Of a DNA stretch of 64,000 nucleotides, positions 27,838 to 37,653 are shown in pieces. The notes beneath the pieces were generated by a model, which worked only from the letters and a program-made list of their open reading frames with translations, did no database searches and was not told where the DNA came from. Position numbers and translations under genes: made by a program. The stretch's first letter is position 1. Every line of letters begins with the position of its first letter. Origin of the DNA: Synechococcus sp. PROS-7-1 (GTDB lineage: Bacteria; Cyanobacteriota; Cyanobacteriia; PCC-6307; Cyanobiaceae); contig NZ_CP047945.1 of assembly GCF_014279795.1 (NCBI RefSeq), positions 1,508,572-1,572,571 on the forward strand, read 5' to 3'.

Positions 27838-28302
27838 TTACTGACCGCCGGCCTGTTGCTTCTTGATCGCTTCCTCCACCTTGGTCTTCACATCGGCAGG
27901 CACCTTGTCAGGACAGAACTGAAGTGCCCCAGTGATGATTTGGAACTCCGCGCCTGCAAACAGCTGTTCATTGGTGAGCTTCTTACTGCCGGTGGATGCC
28001 ACAAGACCACCATGGCGGCCGTTCAGCAGCTGCACATAGGTCGCTGCAGCGATACCAACAGCCTTCGGGAACTCAACGCCAGCGGTTCTGGCGTTGCAGA
28101 CATAAGAGGAACCCATCCCGCGGTAGAGGAAGATGTCGCTATCGGAGGCAGGCTTCGACTGGGGCTTGGCTGCGCCCTGGGCCAAAACGGCAGGAGTCAC
28201 CAGAGCAAGAGACAACATGGCCAGAGGAGCGGCCATCACGGAACGGAATTGACGGAGTGAAGCCAAGAATCCTGACCAATTAACGCAGCCATGCTGCACC
28301 AT
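27838..28302 (-). CDS. Small exported protein of unknown function
   Basis: A 154-residue product with a signal peptide (hydrophobic MAAPLAMLSLALVTPAVLAQ, cleavage after the AxA-like VLA). The mature part has two cysteines (SYVCNART and LQFCPDKVP) that could form a disulfide, and a Lys/Glu-rich C-terminal helix. I do not recognise a functional family. ATG at 28236 would still leave a complete signal sequence and is a good alternative start. It follows the 28357-28929 gene on the same strand by 54 bases. Confidence 0.75.
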   Translation of the reverse strand: MVQHGCVNWSGFLASLRQFRSVMAAPLAMLSLALVTPAVLAQGAAKPQSKPASDSDIFLYRGMGSSYVCNARTAGVEFPKAVGIAAATYVQLLNGRHGGLVASTGSKKLTNEQLFAGAEFQIITGALQFCPDKVPADVKTKVEEAIKKQQAGGQ

Positions 28303-28356
28303 TCCCCAGGATTCGCACCACTGGGTGAGGCACTGAACCTGAACCGTCCCTATCCC

Positions 28357-28929
28357 CTAGCCGGGAATCGGTGCGGACGCATCTTCCACACGCGTTTCAT
28401 GATGATGTTCCACGATTTCTAAATCTCCCTTCTGCCAGCTGTAGATGGCTCTTGAGCGGAAACGATCCTGATCAATCAGGCGCGTGTATTCCTGTACATC
28501 CCAGTCGAGGTAATGGGACTCGAACACAACCTCATGTTCGTCAACCTGACGGATGCGCGTTTTGGATTCAACCTCTTCGAGATAGGCACGGCTTCGCTGC
28601 AGCTGATGGCCCAGCAAGGTGGCCTCCATGACCCCTTCACGCTGATAGCGAGGTTTTTTTTCGAAGAAGTCGGTTTCGTGTTCAGGCCACCAACTCATGC
28701 GGTAACGCGGTTTGCCGACGCGGGATTCCGCAAAAATCTCCACACGAATCATCATGTCGAGGAACAACACTTCCTCGTTCTTGAAAACGTACTGACGCCG
28801 AGAGCGCCAAAGTCCCAAATTGCGAGCAAACCAACGACGCAGGTTGCCGTCGAGGGGAACCCGCGGAGAAGCGGGGGAATCCCCGTCTGGCGGCTGAGCG
28901 CCGCGACGTTCGACAGGCAGAAGGGGCAT
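28357..28929 (-). CDS. Unknown protein, possibly lipocalin-like (CpcS/CpeS-related fold)
   Basis: A 190-residue protein from the ATG at 28929, which has an AGGA sequence six bases upstream; an earlier ATG at 28992 lies in frame. The segment WFARNLGLWRSRRQYVF recalls the FxxSxGxWxSxRxxY opening of CpcS/CpeS phycobiliprotein lyases and other lipocalin-like cyanobacterial proteins, and the rest is a chain of strand-like pieces (EVVFESHYLDW, TRLIDQDRFRSRAIYSW). The similarity is by eye and weak, so I do not assign lyase activity. It is divergent from sasA, with a perfect inverted repeat between the starts. Confidence 0.6.
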   Translation of the reverse strand: MPLLPVERRGAQPPDGDSPASPRVPLDGNLRRWFARNLGLWRSRRQYVFKNEEVLFLDMMIRVEIFAESRVGKPRYRMSWWPEHETDFFEKKPRYQREGVMEATLLGHQLQRSRAYLEEVESKTRIRQVDEHEVVFESHYLDWDVQEYTRLIDQDRFRSRAIYSWQKGDLEIVEHHHETRVEDASAPIPG

Positions 28930-29001
28930 GCTGTGTCCTGGGTGACAACAGTCTGTACAAAAAAGTCTTAGCGGTTCTGCCGCTCTTTGCAAAAACCCAT
29001 A

Positions 29002-29031
29002 AGGTGAGGCTCAACTTTGGGAGCCTCACCT
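29002..29031. promoter_or_regulatory. Perfect 11-bp inverted repeat in the sasA leader
   Basis: Arms aggtgaggctc (29002-29012) and gagcctcacct (29021-29031) are perfectly complementary around an eight-base loop. It ends 10 bases before the ATG of sasA (one base before the alternative GTG at 29033), between two divergent genes. It could be an operator for a dimeric regulator or an RNA hairpin that masks the sasA ribosome-binding region. No U-run follows on the plus strand, so a terminator is less likely. Confidence 0.55.
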
Positions 29032-29041
29032 GGTGGTCGGG

Positions 29042-30184
29042 ATGGATCCCACACCACGACAGCAACTGAGCCTTCTTCTTGTTGCTGGTCGTCACCACCT
29101 TTCGAGCGGTGATCTGCGCTCCCTGATCCAGTTTCTGGAGAATGAGGACTGCGGTTTCGACGTCACGCTTCAGGTTGCTGATCCTTTGCAGCAGCCTGAA
29201 TTGCTGGAGCTTCACCGATTGGTAGTGACACCAGCGCTGGTGAAACTTCAGCCGGTTCCGAAGCAGGTGTTTGCTGGCAGCAGCATTTTTCAGCAGCTGA
29301 GGGGATGGCTACCGCGCTGGCAGCAGGACGAAGTCGTCAGTGGGCTCGGGCTCAGCCTCAAGCCGACGGAGCTGGATGGCAGTCGCACACAACGAGAGCT
29401 CCAACTGGAAGATCAACTTCTTGTTCTGCGTCAGGAAAATGAAACACTGATCGACCGCCTGCAATCCCAGGAACGATTGCTGCGCATGGTGGCCCATGAA
29501 CTGCGAACGCCTCTGACCGCAGCCACCCTCGCGTTGCAGAGTCAACAACGGGGGCAAATCGATCTCAATCGCTTCAGGGATGTTCTGAAACGGCGCCTCG
29601 AGGAGATCGCTTTGCTGTCGAAAGATCTGCTGGAGGTCGGGAGCACCCGCTGGGAGGCCCTGTTCAACCCTCAGCGACTTGATCTGGCCAGTGTTGCAGC
29701 GGAAGCGATCCTGGAGCTGGAGAAGCTTTGGTTCGGCAGAAATGTGACCATCCAAACCGATATTCCTGCCGACCTTCCCCTGGCCTATGCCGATCAACGA
29801 CGCATGCGCCAGGTGCTTCTGAATCTCCTGGAAAACGCCCTTAAATACACCCAGGACGGCGGAACGATTGCCGTGAGCATGCTGCACCGCACCAGTCAGT
29901 GGATCCAGGTCAGCATCAGCGACAGCGGTCCAGGCATTCCAGAAGAGGAGCAGCAACGCATCTTTCTCGACAGGGTCCGCCTTCCGCAGACCTCCGGGGG
30001 GACATCTGGGTTCGGTGTTGGGCTATCGGTCTGCAGACGCATTGTGGAGGTGCATGGCGGACGCATCTGGGTGATCTCTGAACCGGGCAAGGGTGCATGC
30101 TTCACCTTCACTGTTCCTGTGTGGCAAGGACAGGGTCAGGAGAAGATGTCCACAGTCTTGACGGAGGGTCAGTTGGCCCCGTAA
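29042..30184 (+). CDS. sasA: Circadian output sensor kinase SasA
   Basis: Histidine kinase that docks on KaiC and passes clock phase to RpaA. The 380-residue product has an N-terminal KaiB-like thioredoxin-fold sensor (about 8-95, [17 protein letters not shown] through [18 protein letters not shown]), a coiled linker, the phosphate-accepting His in [16 protein letters not shown], the N box [15 protein letters not shown]1 [10 protein letters not shown] and G2 [12 protein letters not shown]. No membrane segment is present, as expected. A GTG at 29033 would add three residues. Other kai genes are not in this window. Confidence 0.93.
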   Translation: MDPTPRQQLSLLLVAGRHHLSSGDLRSLIQFLENEDCGFDVTLQVADPLQQPELLELHRLVVTPALVKLQPVPKQVFAGSSIFQQLRGWLPRWQQDEVVSGLGLSLKPTELDGSRTQRELQLEDQLLVLRQENETLIDRLQSQERLLRMVAHELRTPLTAATLALQSQQRGQIDLNRFRDVLKRRLEEIALLSKDLLEVGSTRWEALFNPQRLDLASVAAEAILELEKLWFGRNVTIQTDIPADLPLAYADQRRMRQVLLNLLENALKYTQDGGTIAVSMLHRTSQWIQVSISDSGPGIPEEEQQRIFLDRVRLPQTSGGTSGFGVGLSVCRRIVEVHGGRIWVISEPGKGACFTFTVPVWQGQGQEKMSTVLTEGQLAP

Positions 30185-30225
30185 TTTCATTTAGTGATCG
30201 GGAGCACACCCAAGATCACGGCCTC

Positions 30226-30298
30226 GCCCCCATCGTCTAGAGGCCTAGGACACCTCCCTTTCACGGAGGCGACAGGGGTTCGAATCCCCTTGGGGGTA
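30226..30298 (+). tRNA. trnE: tRNA-Glu (anticodon TTC)
   Basis: A 73-base cloverleaf. Acceptor arm GCCCCCA pairs with TGGGGGT (G-U at the first pair, as in chloroplast and cyanobacterial tRNA-Glu), discriminator A at 30298; anticodon stem CCTCC/GGAGG with loop CTTTCAC giving anticodon TTC; T arm GGGGTTCGAATCCCC. CCA is not encoded. In cyanobacteria this tRNA also supplies the glutamyl group that enters chlorophyll and bilin synthesis through glutamyl-tRNA reductase. Confidence 0.97.
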
Positions 30299-30322
30299 TC
30301 AATCAATCAGTTTGTCATTGAA

Positions 30323-30373
30323 TTCAATCAAGTGAATGATTGAAGACTTGAATCATTGATTAAAGACTTGAAT
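30323..30373. repeat. AT-rich repeats after tRNA-Glu
   Basis: The stretch after the tRNA is much richer in A and T than its surroundings. It has an eight-base inverted repeat (ttcaatca 30323-30330 and tgattgaa 30337-30344) and a direct repeat with a 20-base period: gattgaagacttgaat at 30338-30353 and gattaaagacttgaat at 30358-30373, one mismatch in 16. The last copy reaches the stop codon of the following minus-strand gene. The role is unknown. Confidence 0.7.
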
Positions 30374-30912
30374 TAACGAGAACGTCGACGGATCGCTTCT
30401 TTTTCTACTGCAAGTAAATTTTCAGTGAGGTCAGTTCTCAGGCGCTGTTCGATCAGCGCCACAGGCATGCCAAGACATCCCTGAACCGTTAGGTCGTAAA
30501 GAAGAAGGGTGGCATCGGGAACAGCCTGAAGTCGCCAACATCCTTCGAAACGGCGAAAATCGCCTTTCAGCATGCGGAACTGAAGCAGCCCTTCCGGCCG
30601 ATGTTCCGTCAACTCAAGCTGAACTGAAGCGGAAAACTTCAGCCCCAGAAGCTGCTGGCTGCCGATCTGGGAGAGCGTCACCAAACTGCCTTGCCGGGCC
30701 AGAAGGGTGCTGCGCGACAGGTTTGGGATGAACTCGCTCAGCGCTTCGTAGTCGGTCAAAACCTCCCAGAGCTCCTTCACAGGCAGTGAAGTCCGCAGCT
30801 GCACGGCCAAACGACGCACGCCCTGGGGGAGGCGCTCCATGGTCTGCTCGATCGGCTGGTGCTGGCCCAGTGGGGCGCGCTGAAGAGTCTTCAAGGAGAC
30901 TTCGATGGTCAA
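30373..30912 (-). CDS. SRPBCC (START-like) domain protein
   Basis: A 179-residue single-domain protein. The middle has the standard START/polyketide-cyclase pattern: VQLRTSLPVKELWEVLTDYE, then FIPNLSRSTLL, an antiparallel sheet and a long C-terminal helix (MPVALIEQRLRTDLTENLLA). Such domains bind hydrophobic ligands in a deep cavity; related cyanobacterial proteins are linked to pigments or quinones, but nothing here identifies a ligand. It is divergent from petH, with 134 bases between starts. Confidence 0.8.
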   Translation of the reverse strand: MTIEVSLKTLQRAPLGQHQPIEQTMERLPQGVRRLAVQLRTSLPVKELWEVLTDYEALSEFIPNLSRSTLLARQGSLVTLSQIGSQQLLGLKFSASVQLELTEHRPEGLLQFRMLKGDFRRFEGCWRLQAVPDATLLLYDLTVQGCLGMPVALIEQRLRTDLTENLLAVEKEAIRRRSR

Positions 30913-31011
30913 CCTGAGAAAGATAACAACGGAATCTTAATGAAAGTCAGCCACACGACCAGCTCATTGAGCTGAACCACGACAGAACGCATGACAATCC
31001 AAGGTCACGCC

Positions 31012-31017
31012 TATGAT
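31012..31017 (+). promoter_or_regulatory. Candidate -10 element for petH
   Basis: TATGAT at this position differs from the sigma-70 -10 consensus TATAAT at one base and lies 29 bases before the petH ATG. A partial -35 match (atgaca, 30991-30996) is 15 bases upstream, shorter than ideal spacing. By sequence only. Confidence 0.4.
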
Positions 31018-31031
31018 CGCGCCGTCTTTAA

Positions 31032-32225
<1,194 letters not shown>

Positions 32226-32253
32226 GGTCTGCCTCGCCGTCTGAAAACGATGG

Positions 32254-32279
32254 AAGCCCGCCTGATGGCGGGCTTTTTT
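32254..32279 (+). terminator. Rho-independent terminator after petH
   Basis: Stem arms aagcccgcc (32254-32262) and ggcgggctt (32267-32275) with loop tgat, running into a T-run that ends at 32279. Classic intrinsic terminator; it separates petH from zwf. Confidence 0.93.
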
Positions 32280-32386
32280 GATGCACAGGTGCTGGGAACA
32301 GCCAGCAACAAAAACATGGCGGGTTGTTCTAGAGCACTGTCAGGACGGAAATTCCTGGTTAAACCTGCGACAGAACGATCTGTGCC

Positions 32387-33910
32387 ATGAGCGCAACGAT
32401 GACGAACCCGCTGAGGGTCGGACTGCGTCAGGAGCGAGTCATCGCACCCCAGTGCCTTGTGATCTTCGGTGCGAGCGGTGACCTCACCCATCGGAAGCTG
32501 GTCCCAGCCTTATTCGAGCTCTTTCTGCAGCGACGCTTGCCGAGCGAATTCGCCCTTCTTGGCTGCGCCCGTCGGCCCTGGAGCGATGAAGAGTTCCGCC
32601 AGAAAATGGCCCAGGCCATGGAGAAGACGGTGAACGAGAACCGCGTGGCATGGGACCAGTTCGCAGCTGGCATGTTCTACGAGCCGGTGGATCTCCAGCA
32701 GCCCGAGGATCTGGTGAAGCTGGGTCACCGGCTCGACAGCATCGACCGCCTCAGGGCAACCCGCAGCAACCGCACCTTCTATCTTTCGGTCTCACCGAAG
32801 TTCTACGGCAGTGGGTGTCGGGCATTGGCCGATGCCGGCCTGCTGAAGGATCCTCAACGCAGCCGTGTGGTGATTGAAAAGCCCTTTGGACGGGACTACG
32901 GAAGCGCCCAGGCCCTGAATCGCATCGTTCAAAGCTGTGGCCAGGAAAACCAGATCTTCCGCATCGACCACTATCTGGGCAAGGAAACGGTGCAGAACAT
33001 CATGGTTCTGCGCTTTGCCAACACCATTTTCGAACCGATCTGGAACCGGAATTACATCTCCAGTGTTCAGATCACAGCGGCTGAAACCGTCGGCGTCGAA
33101 GAGCGTGCCGGTTACTACGAAACGTCCGGTGCATTGCGCGACATGGTGCAGAACCACCTGACGCAGATGTTGGCGATCACGGCCATGGAGACGCCGGGCC
33201 GTTTCGACCCCGAGGCCATTCGCAGTGAAAAAGCCAAGGTGCTGCAGGCAGCCCGTCTAGCGGATGAAAACGAGCCTTGGAATTGCTGTATTCGCGGACA
33301 GTACGGACCGGGTGGCACCCAAGAGAATCCCCTGGCCGGATACCGACAGGAACCGGGGGTGGATCCCAACAGCACCACAGAGACCTACGTGGCCATGAAG
33401 CTGTTCATCGACAATTGGCGGTGGCAAGGGGTGCCGTTCTATGTGCGCACCGGCAAGCGACTGCCGAAACGTCTCAGCGAAGTGGTCCTCACGTTCCGGG
33501 AAGCGCCGGTTCACTTGTTTGATGCCGCAGGCGGCGGTCCCACCGCGAACCAGCTGATCCTGCGCATCCAACCCGACGAGGGTGCTGAATTCCGTTTCGA
33601 GGTGAAGTCCCCCGGATCAGGTATGCGCAGCCGACCCGTGGAGATGGAATTCTCTTACGACGAATCCTTCGGGGAACCCTCCGACGAGGGTTATGTGCGT
33701 CTTCTTGCCGATGCAATGCTCGGCGACCCCACCCTGTTCACCCGCAGCGATGAAGTGGAGGCCGCCTGGCGTCTCTACACCCCCCTGCTTGAGCTCATTG
33801 AAGACAGCCCCTGGCAGCTGCCGATTCATCCCTATGAGTCACGAACCTGGGGGCCCGCAGCCTCTGACGCTCTGATGGCCCGCGATGGCCTGCTCTGGCG
33901 CCGTCCCTGA
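32387..33910 (+). CDS. zwf: Glucose-6-phosphate 1-dehydrogenase
   Basis: First enzyme of the oxidative pentose phosphate pathway, the main NADPH source of cyanobacteria in the dark. The 507-residue product has the NADP loop IFGASGDLTHRKL, the substrate and catalytic motif RIDHYLGKETVQN, and KPFGRDYGSA. ATG 32387 is chosen; a second ATG four codons on is possible. opcA, its assembly and redox-control factor, follows 43 bases downstream, the standard cyanobacterial pairing. Confidence 0.97.
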   Translation: MSATMTNPLRVGLRQERVIAPQCLVIFGASGDLTHRKLVPALFELFLQRRLPSEFALLGCARRPWSDEEFRQKMAQAMEKTVNENRVAWDQFAAGMFYEPVDLQQPEDLVKLGHRLDSIDRLRATRSNRTFYLSVSPKFYGSGCRALADAGLLKDPQRSRVVIEKPFGRDYGSAQALNRIVQSCGQENQIFRIDHYLGKETVQNIMVLRFANTIFEPIWNRNYISSVQITAAETVGVEERAGYYETSGALRDMVQNHLTQMLAITAMETPGRFDPEAIRSEKAKVLQAARLADENEPWNCCIRGQYGPGGTQENPLAGYRQEPGVDPNSTTETYVAMKLFIDNWRWQGVPFYVRTGKRLPKRLSEVVLTFREAPVHLFDAAGGGPTANQLILRIQPDEGAEFRFEVKSPGSGMRSRPVEMEFSYDESFGEPSDEGYVRLLADAMLGDPTLFTRSDEVEAAWRLYTPLLELIEDSPWQLPIHPYESRTWGPAASDALMARDGLLWRRP

Positions 33911-33953
33911 TTGTTCTCGATTGACACCCATCCCCTTCCCCACCAGCTGAACC

Positions 33954-35237
33954 ATGTCACCCCAGCTCACGCTTCAGACCCCCCTCGAACTCCCCCCCGC
34001 GGAGGTCCCCAGCTACCTGGAACAGCTCTGGTCACGCGACCAACAGGGGGGCGTTGGATCCCATACGTTCTGTCTGCTGATCTGGCAGCCGTCCTGGGTG
34101 GAACAGCAGCTGGTGCGGACCGGTCGCCTCGAAGGACCAATCACCGGGGTGCAGCGCGCCGAATTGATTCAGGCCGGTCGCCAAGCCGTGGTGGATGGAG
34201 ATCTGCCGTTGAGTACATCACCCATCACCGCGCCGGTGGCAGCGTGCCTGAGCAGCATGGGCGGATCCCAGCAAGCTGATGACCTCAGGGGCCAACACAT
34301 CGATGCAGCTCTCAGCGCCCTCAGGCCACGTCGGCTGATCACCCTGGCCCCAAGCCTGGATGACCAGCAGGCCCTGGAAACCCTTGTTGCCGCTTACTGC
34401 CCACTGCCTGAGGAGGGGGGTGGAACCGTTGCCTGCGGTGATGTGGTGGTTCTGCGCGGGGGCCAACCTTCGCTGGAAGACGGCCTCTCCATCCTGCAAC
34501 CACTGCTTCCTGAGGATCTGCCCTCTTGGGTGTGGTGGAACGGCGCCCTCGATGAAGCGCCCGAACTTCTGATGCAGCTCGCAGGCACTCCCCGACGCCT
34601 GATCATTGATTCGGCACTGGGTGATCCCGGGTTCTGCCTGAATCTGCTGGCCACAAGGATCGAAAGCGGCCAGGCCGTCAACGACCTCAATTGGCTAAGG
34701 CTCGGAAGCTGGCATCAAACCCTGGCCATGGTGTTCGATCCGCCGAATCGTCGAAATGCCCTCAGCCACGTGGTGCAGCTGGACATCGACGTGGAAGGAG
34801 ACCATCCGGTTCAAGGACTCCTGTTGGCCAGCTGGATCGCTGATCGTTTGGGATGGCATCTGCAACGCACCCAGCATCACGATGACCACAGCATCAGTGC
34901 TGAATTTGTGAGAGCGGATGGCGTCGCGGTGCAAATGCGCGTCTCGCCAGTGCCCATGGGACAGCCCAGCATTCACCCTGGCCAGATCGTGGGACTGCGC
35001 CTGATCTGTAAACCCGAGGACAAACCAGCAATCTGCGTGATCCTCTGTGCAGAGTCGGGGGGCTGCATGCGCCTTGAAGCCGGTGGGATGGCGAGCATGG
35101 AGCTGATTGAAGAAGTGGTCGCGGTTCAGCCCATGCCGGTCGAGGCCGATGTGGCCAAGCTGCTCGAGGGTGGACATGACTCCACCAATCCGCTGCTGGA
35201 AGCTGCTGCCCCTCTGGCTGCCAAGCTGATCAAATGA
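33954..35237 (+). CDS. opcA: Glucose-6-phosphate dehydrogenase assembly factor OpcA
   Basis: OpcA binds G6PDH, promotes its active oligomer and mediates redox control through thioredoxin. The 427-residue product has the family's N-terminal segments (LPPAEVPSYLEQLW, TFCLLIWQPSWVEQQL) and the long C-terminal region ending in a Leu/Ala-rich helix. Assignment rests on these segments plus direct linkage to zwf. It starts with ATG 43 bases after zwf, so cotranscription is likely. Confidence 0.93.
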   Translation: MSPQLTLQTPLELPPAEVPSYLEQLWSRDQQGGVGSHTFCLLIWQPSWVEQQLVRTGRLEGPITGVQRAELIQAGRQAVVDGDLPLSTSPITAPVAACLSSMGGSQQADDLRGQHIDAALSALRPRRLITLAPSLDDQQALETLVAAYCPLPEEGGGTVACGDVVVLRGGQPSLEDGLSILQPLLPEDLPSWVWWNGALDEAPELLMQLAGTPRRLIIDSALGDPGFCLNLLATRIESGQAVNDLNWLRLGSWHQTLAMVFDPPNRRNALSHVVQLDIDVEGDHPVQGLLLASWIADRLGWHLQRTQHHDDHSISAEFVRADGVAVQMRVSPVPMGQPSIHPGQIVGLRLICKPEDKPAICVILCAESGGCMRLEAGGMASMELIEEVVAVQPMPVEADVAKLLEGGHDSTNPLLEAAAPLAAKLIK

Positions 35238-35281
35238 TGTCCCGCTGAGCGGGGCCAACGTTTCGCTGTTCCGCTCAGTTC

Positions 35282-36679
35282 ATGGCCTGTGTGATCGCTG
35301 CTCCGGCCAGCGGCAGTGGCAAAACCCTGCTGACTCTCTGCCTGATCGCCTGGGCGCGGCATCAAGGAAAGAGCATCCAGCCCTTCAAGGTGGGGCCGGA
35401 CTATCTCGATCCTCAGCTGCTCAGCCTCAGTGCAAACAGAGTCTGCCGGAATCTCGACCTCTCCCTCTGCGGCAAGGAGTGGGTCGATCTCAGTTTCCGA
35501 GGGTTTGGCGGACGGTGCGACATGGCCGTCGTCGAAGGCGTGATGGGTCTGTTTGACGGCATCGGAGCCAGCTCCGAAGGGAGCACGGCTGCTGTGGCAA
35601 GGCATCTGAACCTGCCCGTGGTGCTGGTGGTGGATGCCGGCAGGCAGGCCCGATCCCTAGCGGCAGTGGTGCGCGGGTTCCAGAGCCTGGAACCGCGCGT
35701 GAACTTGGCGGGGGTTGTGCTCAATCGCGTGTCCAGCCAGCGCCATCGTGAGCTTCTGGAGAGCGTGCTCGACGAAATCAACGTTCCCTGCCTGGGAAGC
35801 CTGCCGAAGGACGCGAGCCTGAGTCTTCCCAGTCGACACCTCGGCCTGGCTCCGGCCCATGAGCTCGGACCGATGCAAGAGCGGATCGGTCGCTGGGCAG
35901 CGCTGGCGAGCTCCCATCTGAATCTGCAGAGATTCGAACCGTTACTGAGGGCACCTGCCGCCGGCTCGGATCCCATCCAAACCGTTCTGGCCCCGGTCCT
36001 GGAACAGCAGCCCAAACGCACGCCCATGCCTGTGGCGGTCGCCCAGGACGAGGCCTTTCACTTTCGTTACCCAGAAATGCAGGAATGCCTGGAAGCCATG
36101 GCCATGCCAGTGATTCCTTGGAGCCCATTAGCGGATGAGCCGCCACCACCCCAAGCCTTGGGACTGGTGCTACCCGGTGGATTTCCAGAACTGCATGCAG
36201 AGTCACTCAGTCAATGCCAGCGCAGCCTCTCGGCCCTGAAGCAGTGGATCGCCCAGAAACCCCTCTATGCCGAATGCGGCGGCATGCTGATGCTGGGTGA
36301 GTCACTGAGTGACGCCGAGGGGACTCACCATCCCATGGCTGGCGTGCTGCCCTTCCGCGCAGAACGCGGAGCGTTGCAGGTGGGCTATCGAACGCTGTCC
36401 GCAGCGCACGATGGCTTGATTCTGCGCGCAGGGGAAAGCTTGAAAGGGCATGAATTCCACCGGTGGCAATTGAGCAAAGAATCCGGAGATTTCTTGGGAA
36501 AGGCGAAACCTTTATGGCAGGTTGATGGGTGGAAAATCTCGCGGAGAAACGAGGGATGGAGCCTTCCGACCCTGCACGCCAGCTGGGTACACCTCCACTG
36601 GGCCGGCTCCTCGACGACCTCATGCCGATGGCGCGCCGCTCTCGAAACCGCGGCGAGGCGGAACGCGGCCGTTTCCTGA
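35282..36679 (+). CDS. cbiA: Cobyrinate a,c-diamide synthase
   Basis: Glutamine-dependent, ATP-using amidation of cobyrinic acid in (pseudo)cobalamin synthesis. The N-terminal P-loop domain shows APASGSGKTLLT and VGPDYLDPQ; the C-terminal class I glutamine amidotransferase-like domain shows LPGGFPELHAE, the nucleophile Cys in YAECGGMLMLGE and the His in GHEFHRW. Length of 465 residues is normal. The anaerobic-pathway symbol is used since cyanobacteria follow that route. The acylphosphatase gene follows after 26 bases. Confidence 0.93.
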   Translation: MACVIAAPASGSGKTLLTLCLIAWARHQGKSIQPFKVGPDYLDPQLLSLSANRVCRNLDLSLCGKEWVDLSFRGFGGRCDMAVVEGVMGLFDGIGASSEGSTAAVARHLNLPVVLVVDAGRQARSLAAVVRGFQSLEPRVNLAGVVLNRVSSQRHRELLESVLDEINVPCLGSLPKDASLSLPSRHLGLAPAHELGPMQERIGRWAALASSHLNLQRFEPLLRAPAAGSDPIQTVLAPVLEQQPKRTPMPVAVAQDEAFHFRYPEMQECLEAMAMPVIPWSPLADEPPPPQALGLVLPGGFPELHAESLSQCQRSLSALKQWIAQKPLYAECGGMLMLGESLSDAEGTHHPMAGVLPFRAERGALQVGYRTLSAAHDGLILRAGESLKGHEFHRWQLSKESGDFLGKAKPLWQVDGWKISRRNEGWSLPTLHASWVHLHWAGSSTTSCRWRAALETAARRNAAVS

Positions 36680-36705
36680 ACCGAGGCAAACACAAACCCA
36701 CACTC

Positions 36706-36978
36706 TTGAAGGAACGTTGGCGCTTCCTCGTGGAGGGCAAGGTTCAAGGTGTTGGATTCAGGCAAGGGTGTTGCCGTCGCGCCATGGATCTTGGCCTGAG
36801 CGGCTGGGTTCGCAACCTCCCCGATGGCCGGGTGGAAGTGCAGGCCGAAGGGACTCCCATGGCGCTCAGTGACTTGCGGCTTTGGTGTGAGCGCGGTCCC
36901 ACTGATGCGCAGGTGAGCCTAGTGAGGCCCTCGCAGATGCCCATCACAGGAGCGGACTGGTTCGAAATCCGCAACTGA
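36706..36978 (+). CDS. acyP: Acylphosphatase
   Basis: Small hydrolase of acyl phosphates. The 90-residue product has both active-site elements: the phosphate-binding Arg in KVQGVGFRQGC and the Asn in GWVRNLPDGRVE. The frame is open back into cbiA, but no upstream part looks like the family; TTG 36706 (product beginning MKERWRFLVEG) gives the usual size of about 90 residues and leaves 26 bases after cbiA. Confidence 0.88.
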   Translation: MKERWRFLVEGKVQGVGFRQGCCRRAMDLGLSGWVRNLPDGRVEVQAEGTPMALSDLRLWCERGPTDAQVSLVRPSQMPITGADWFEIRN

Positions 36979-37059
36979 GCATGCACTGAGGTGACACCGG
37001 CGACACCTCCATTGGTCGCGCTGCTGGTCACAATCCTGTTAAGTCGTTGCCAGTGATCT

Positions 37060-37653
37060 ATGGCCGAACATCGTCAGCTCTGGCTGTTGCGCCATGGCGC
37101 CACGGAATGGGCCAAGAACGGACGCCACACCGGCAGCACAGACCTTCCCCTGTTGCCGGAAGGGGAGGATGAAGCCCGACGCCTGGCGCCGACGCTGACA
37201 AGCCAGACCTTCGCAGCCGTCTTCAGCTCCCCTCTGCAGCGCGCCCGTCGCACTTGTGAGCTCGGCGGCCTCGGAGACCGCCTGACCGTGATGCCGGAAC
37301 TGCTCGAATGGAATTACGGCGACTACGAGGGGATCACCACGCCGGAGATCCGCAAGACGGTGCCGGGCTGGACCGTCTGGAGCCATGGTTGCCCCAACGG
37401 CGAGGATGCGGAGGCCGTGCAGAAGCGCTGCGAAATCGCCATCCAACGCGCCCTGGAGGTCTCCGAACCAGGAGATGTGGCTCTGTTCGCCCACGGACAC
37501 CTGCTGCGAGCGCTGGCTGGAACCTGGCTTGGTCTGGGTGCTGTGGGTGGCAGCTTGTTGAAGCTCGGTACAGGAAGCATCTGCGTGCTGGGATTCGAGC
37601 GCGAAAACCGTGCGATCGTTCGTTGGAATGCTCCGGCCGACGGCCGGTTCTGA
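37060..37653 (+). CDS. Histidine phosphatase (phosphoglycerate mutase-like)
   Basis: A 197-residue histidine phosphatase. The phosphohistidine motif is LLRHGATEW, the second Arg lies in SSPLQRARRT, and the second His in FAHGHLLRAL. These enzymes act on small phosphate esters; a CobC-type role (alpha-ribazole phosphate) is conceivable because cbiA lies just upstream, but other substrates are as likely. Its TGA overlaps the ATG of the next gene (TGATG), so the two are probably translated together. Confidence 0.88.
   Translation: MAEHRQLWLLRHGATEWAKNGRHTGSTDLPLLPEGEDEARRLAPTLTSQTFAAVFSSPLQRARRTCELGGLGDRLTVMPELLEWNYGDYEGITTPEIRKTVPGWTVWSHGCPNGEDAEAVQKRCEIAIQRALEVSEPGDVALFAHGHLLRALAGTWLGLGAVGGSLLKLGTGSICVLGFERENRAIVRWNAPADGRF

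Noticed and set aside
36988-37006. Terminator after the acylphosphatase gene
   Set aside because: Only a six-base stem (gaggtg/cacctc) and no T-run.
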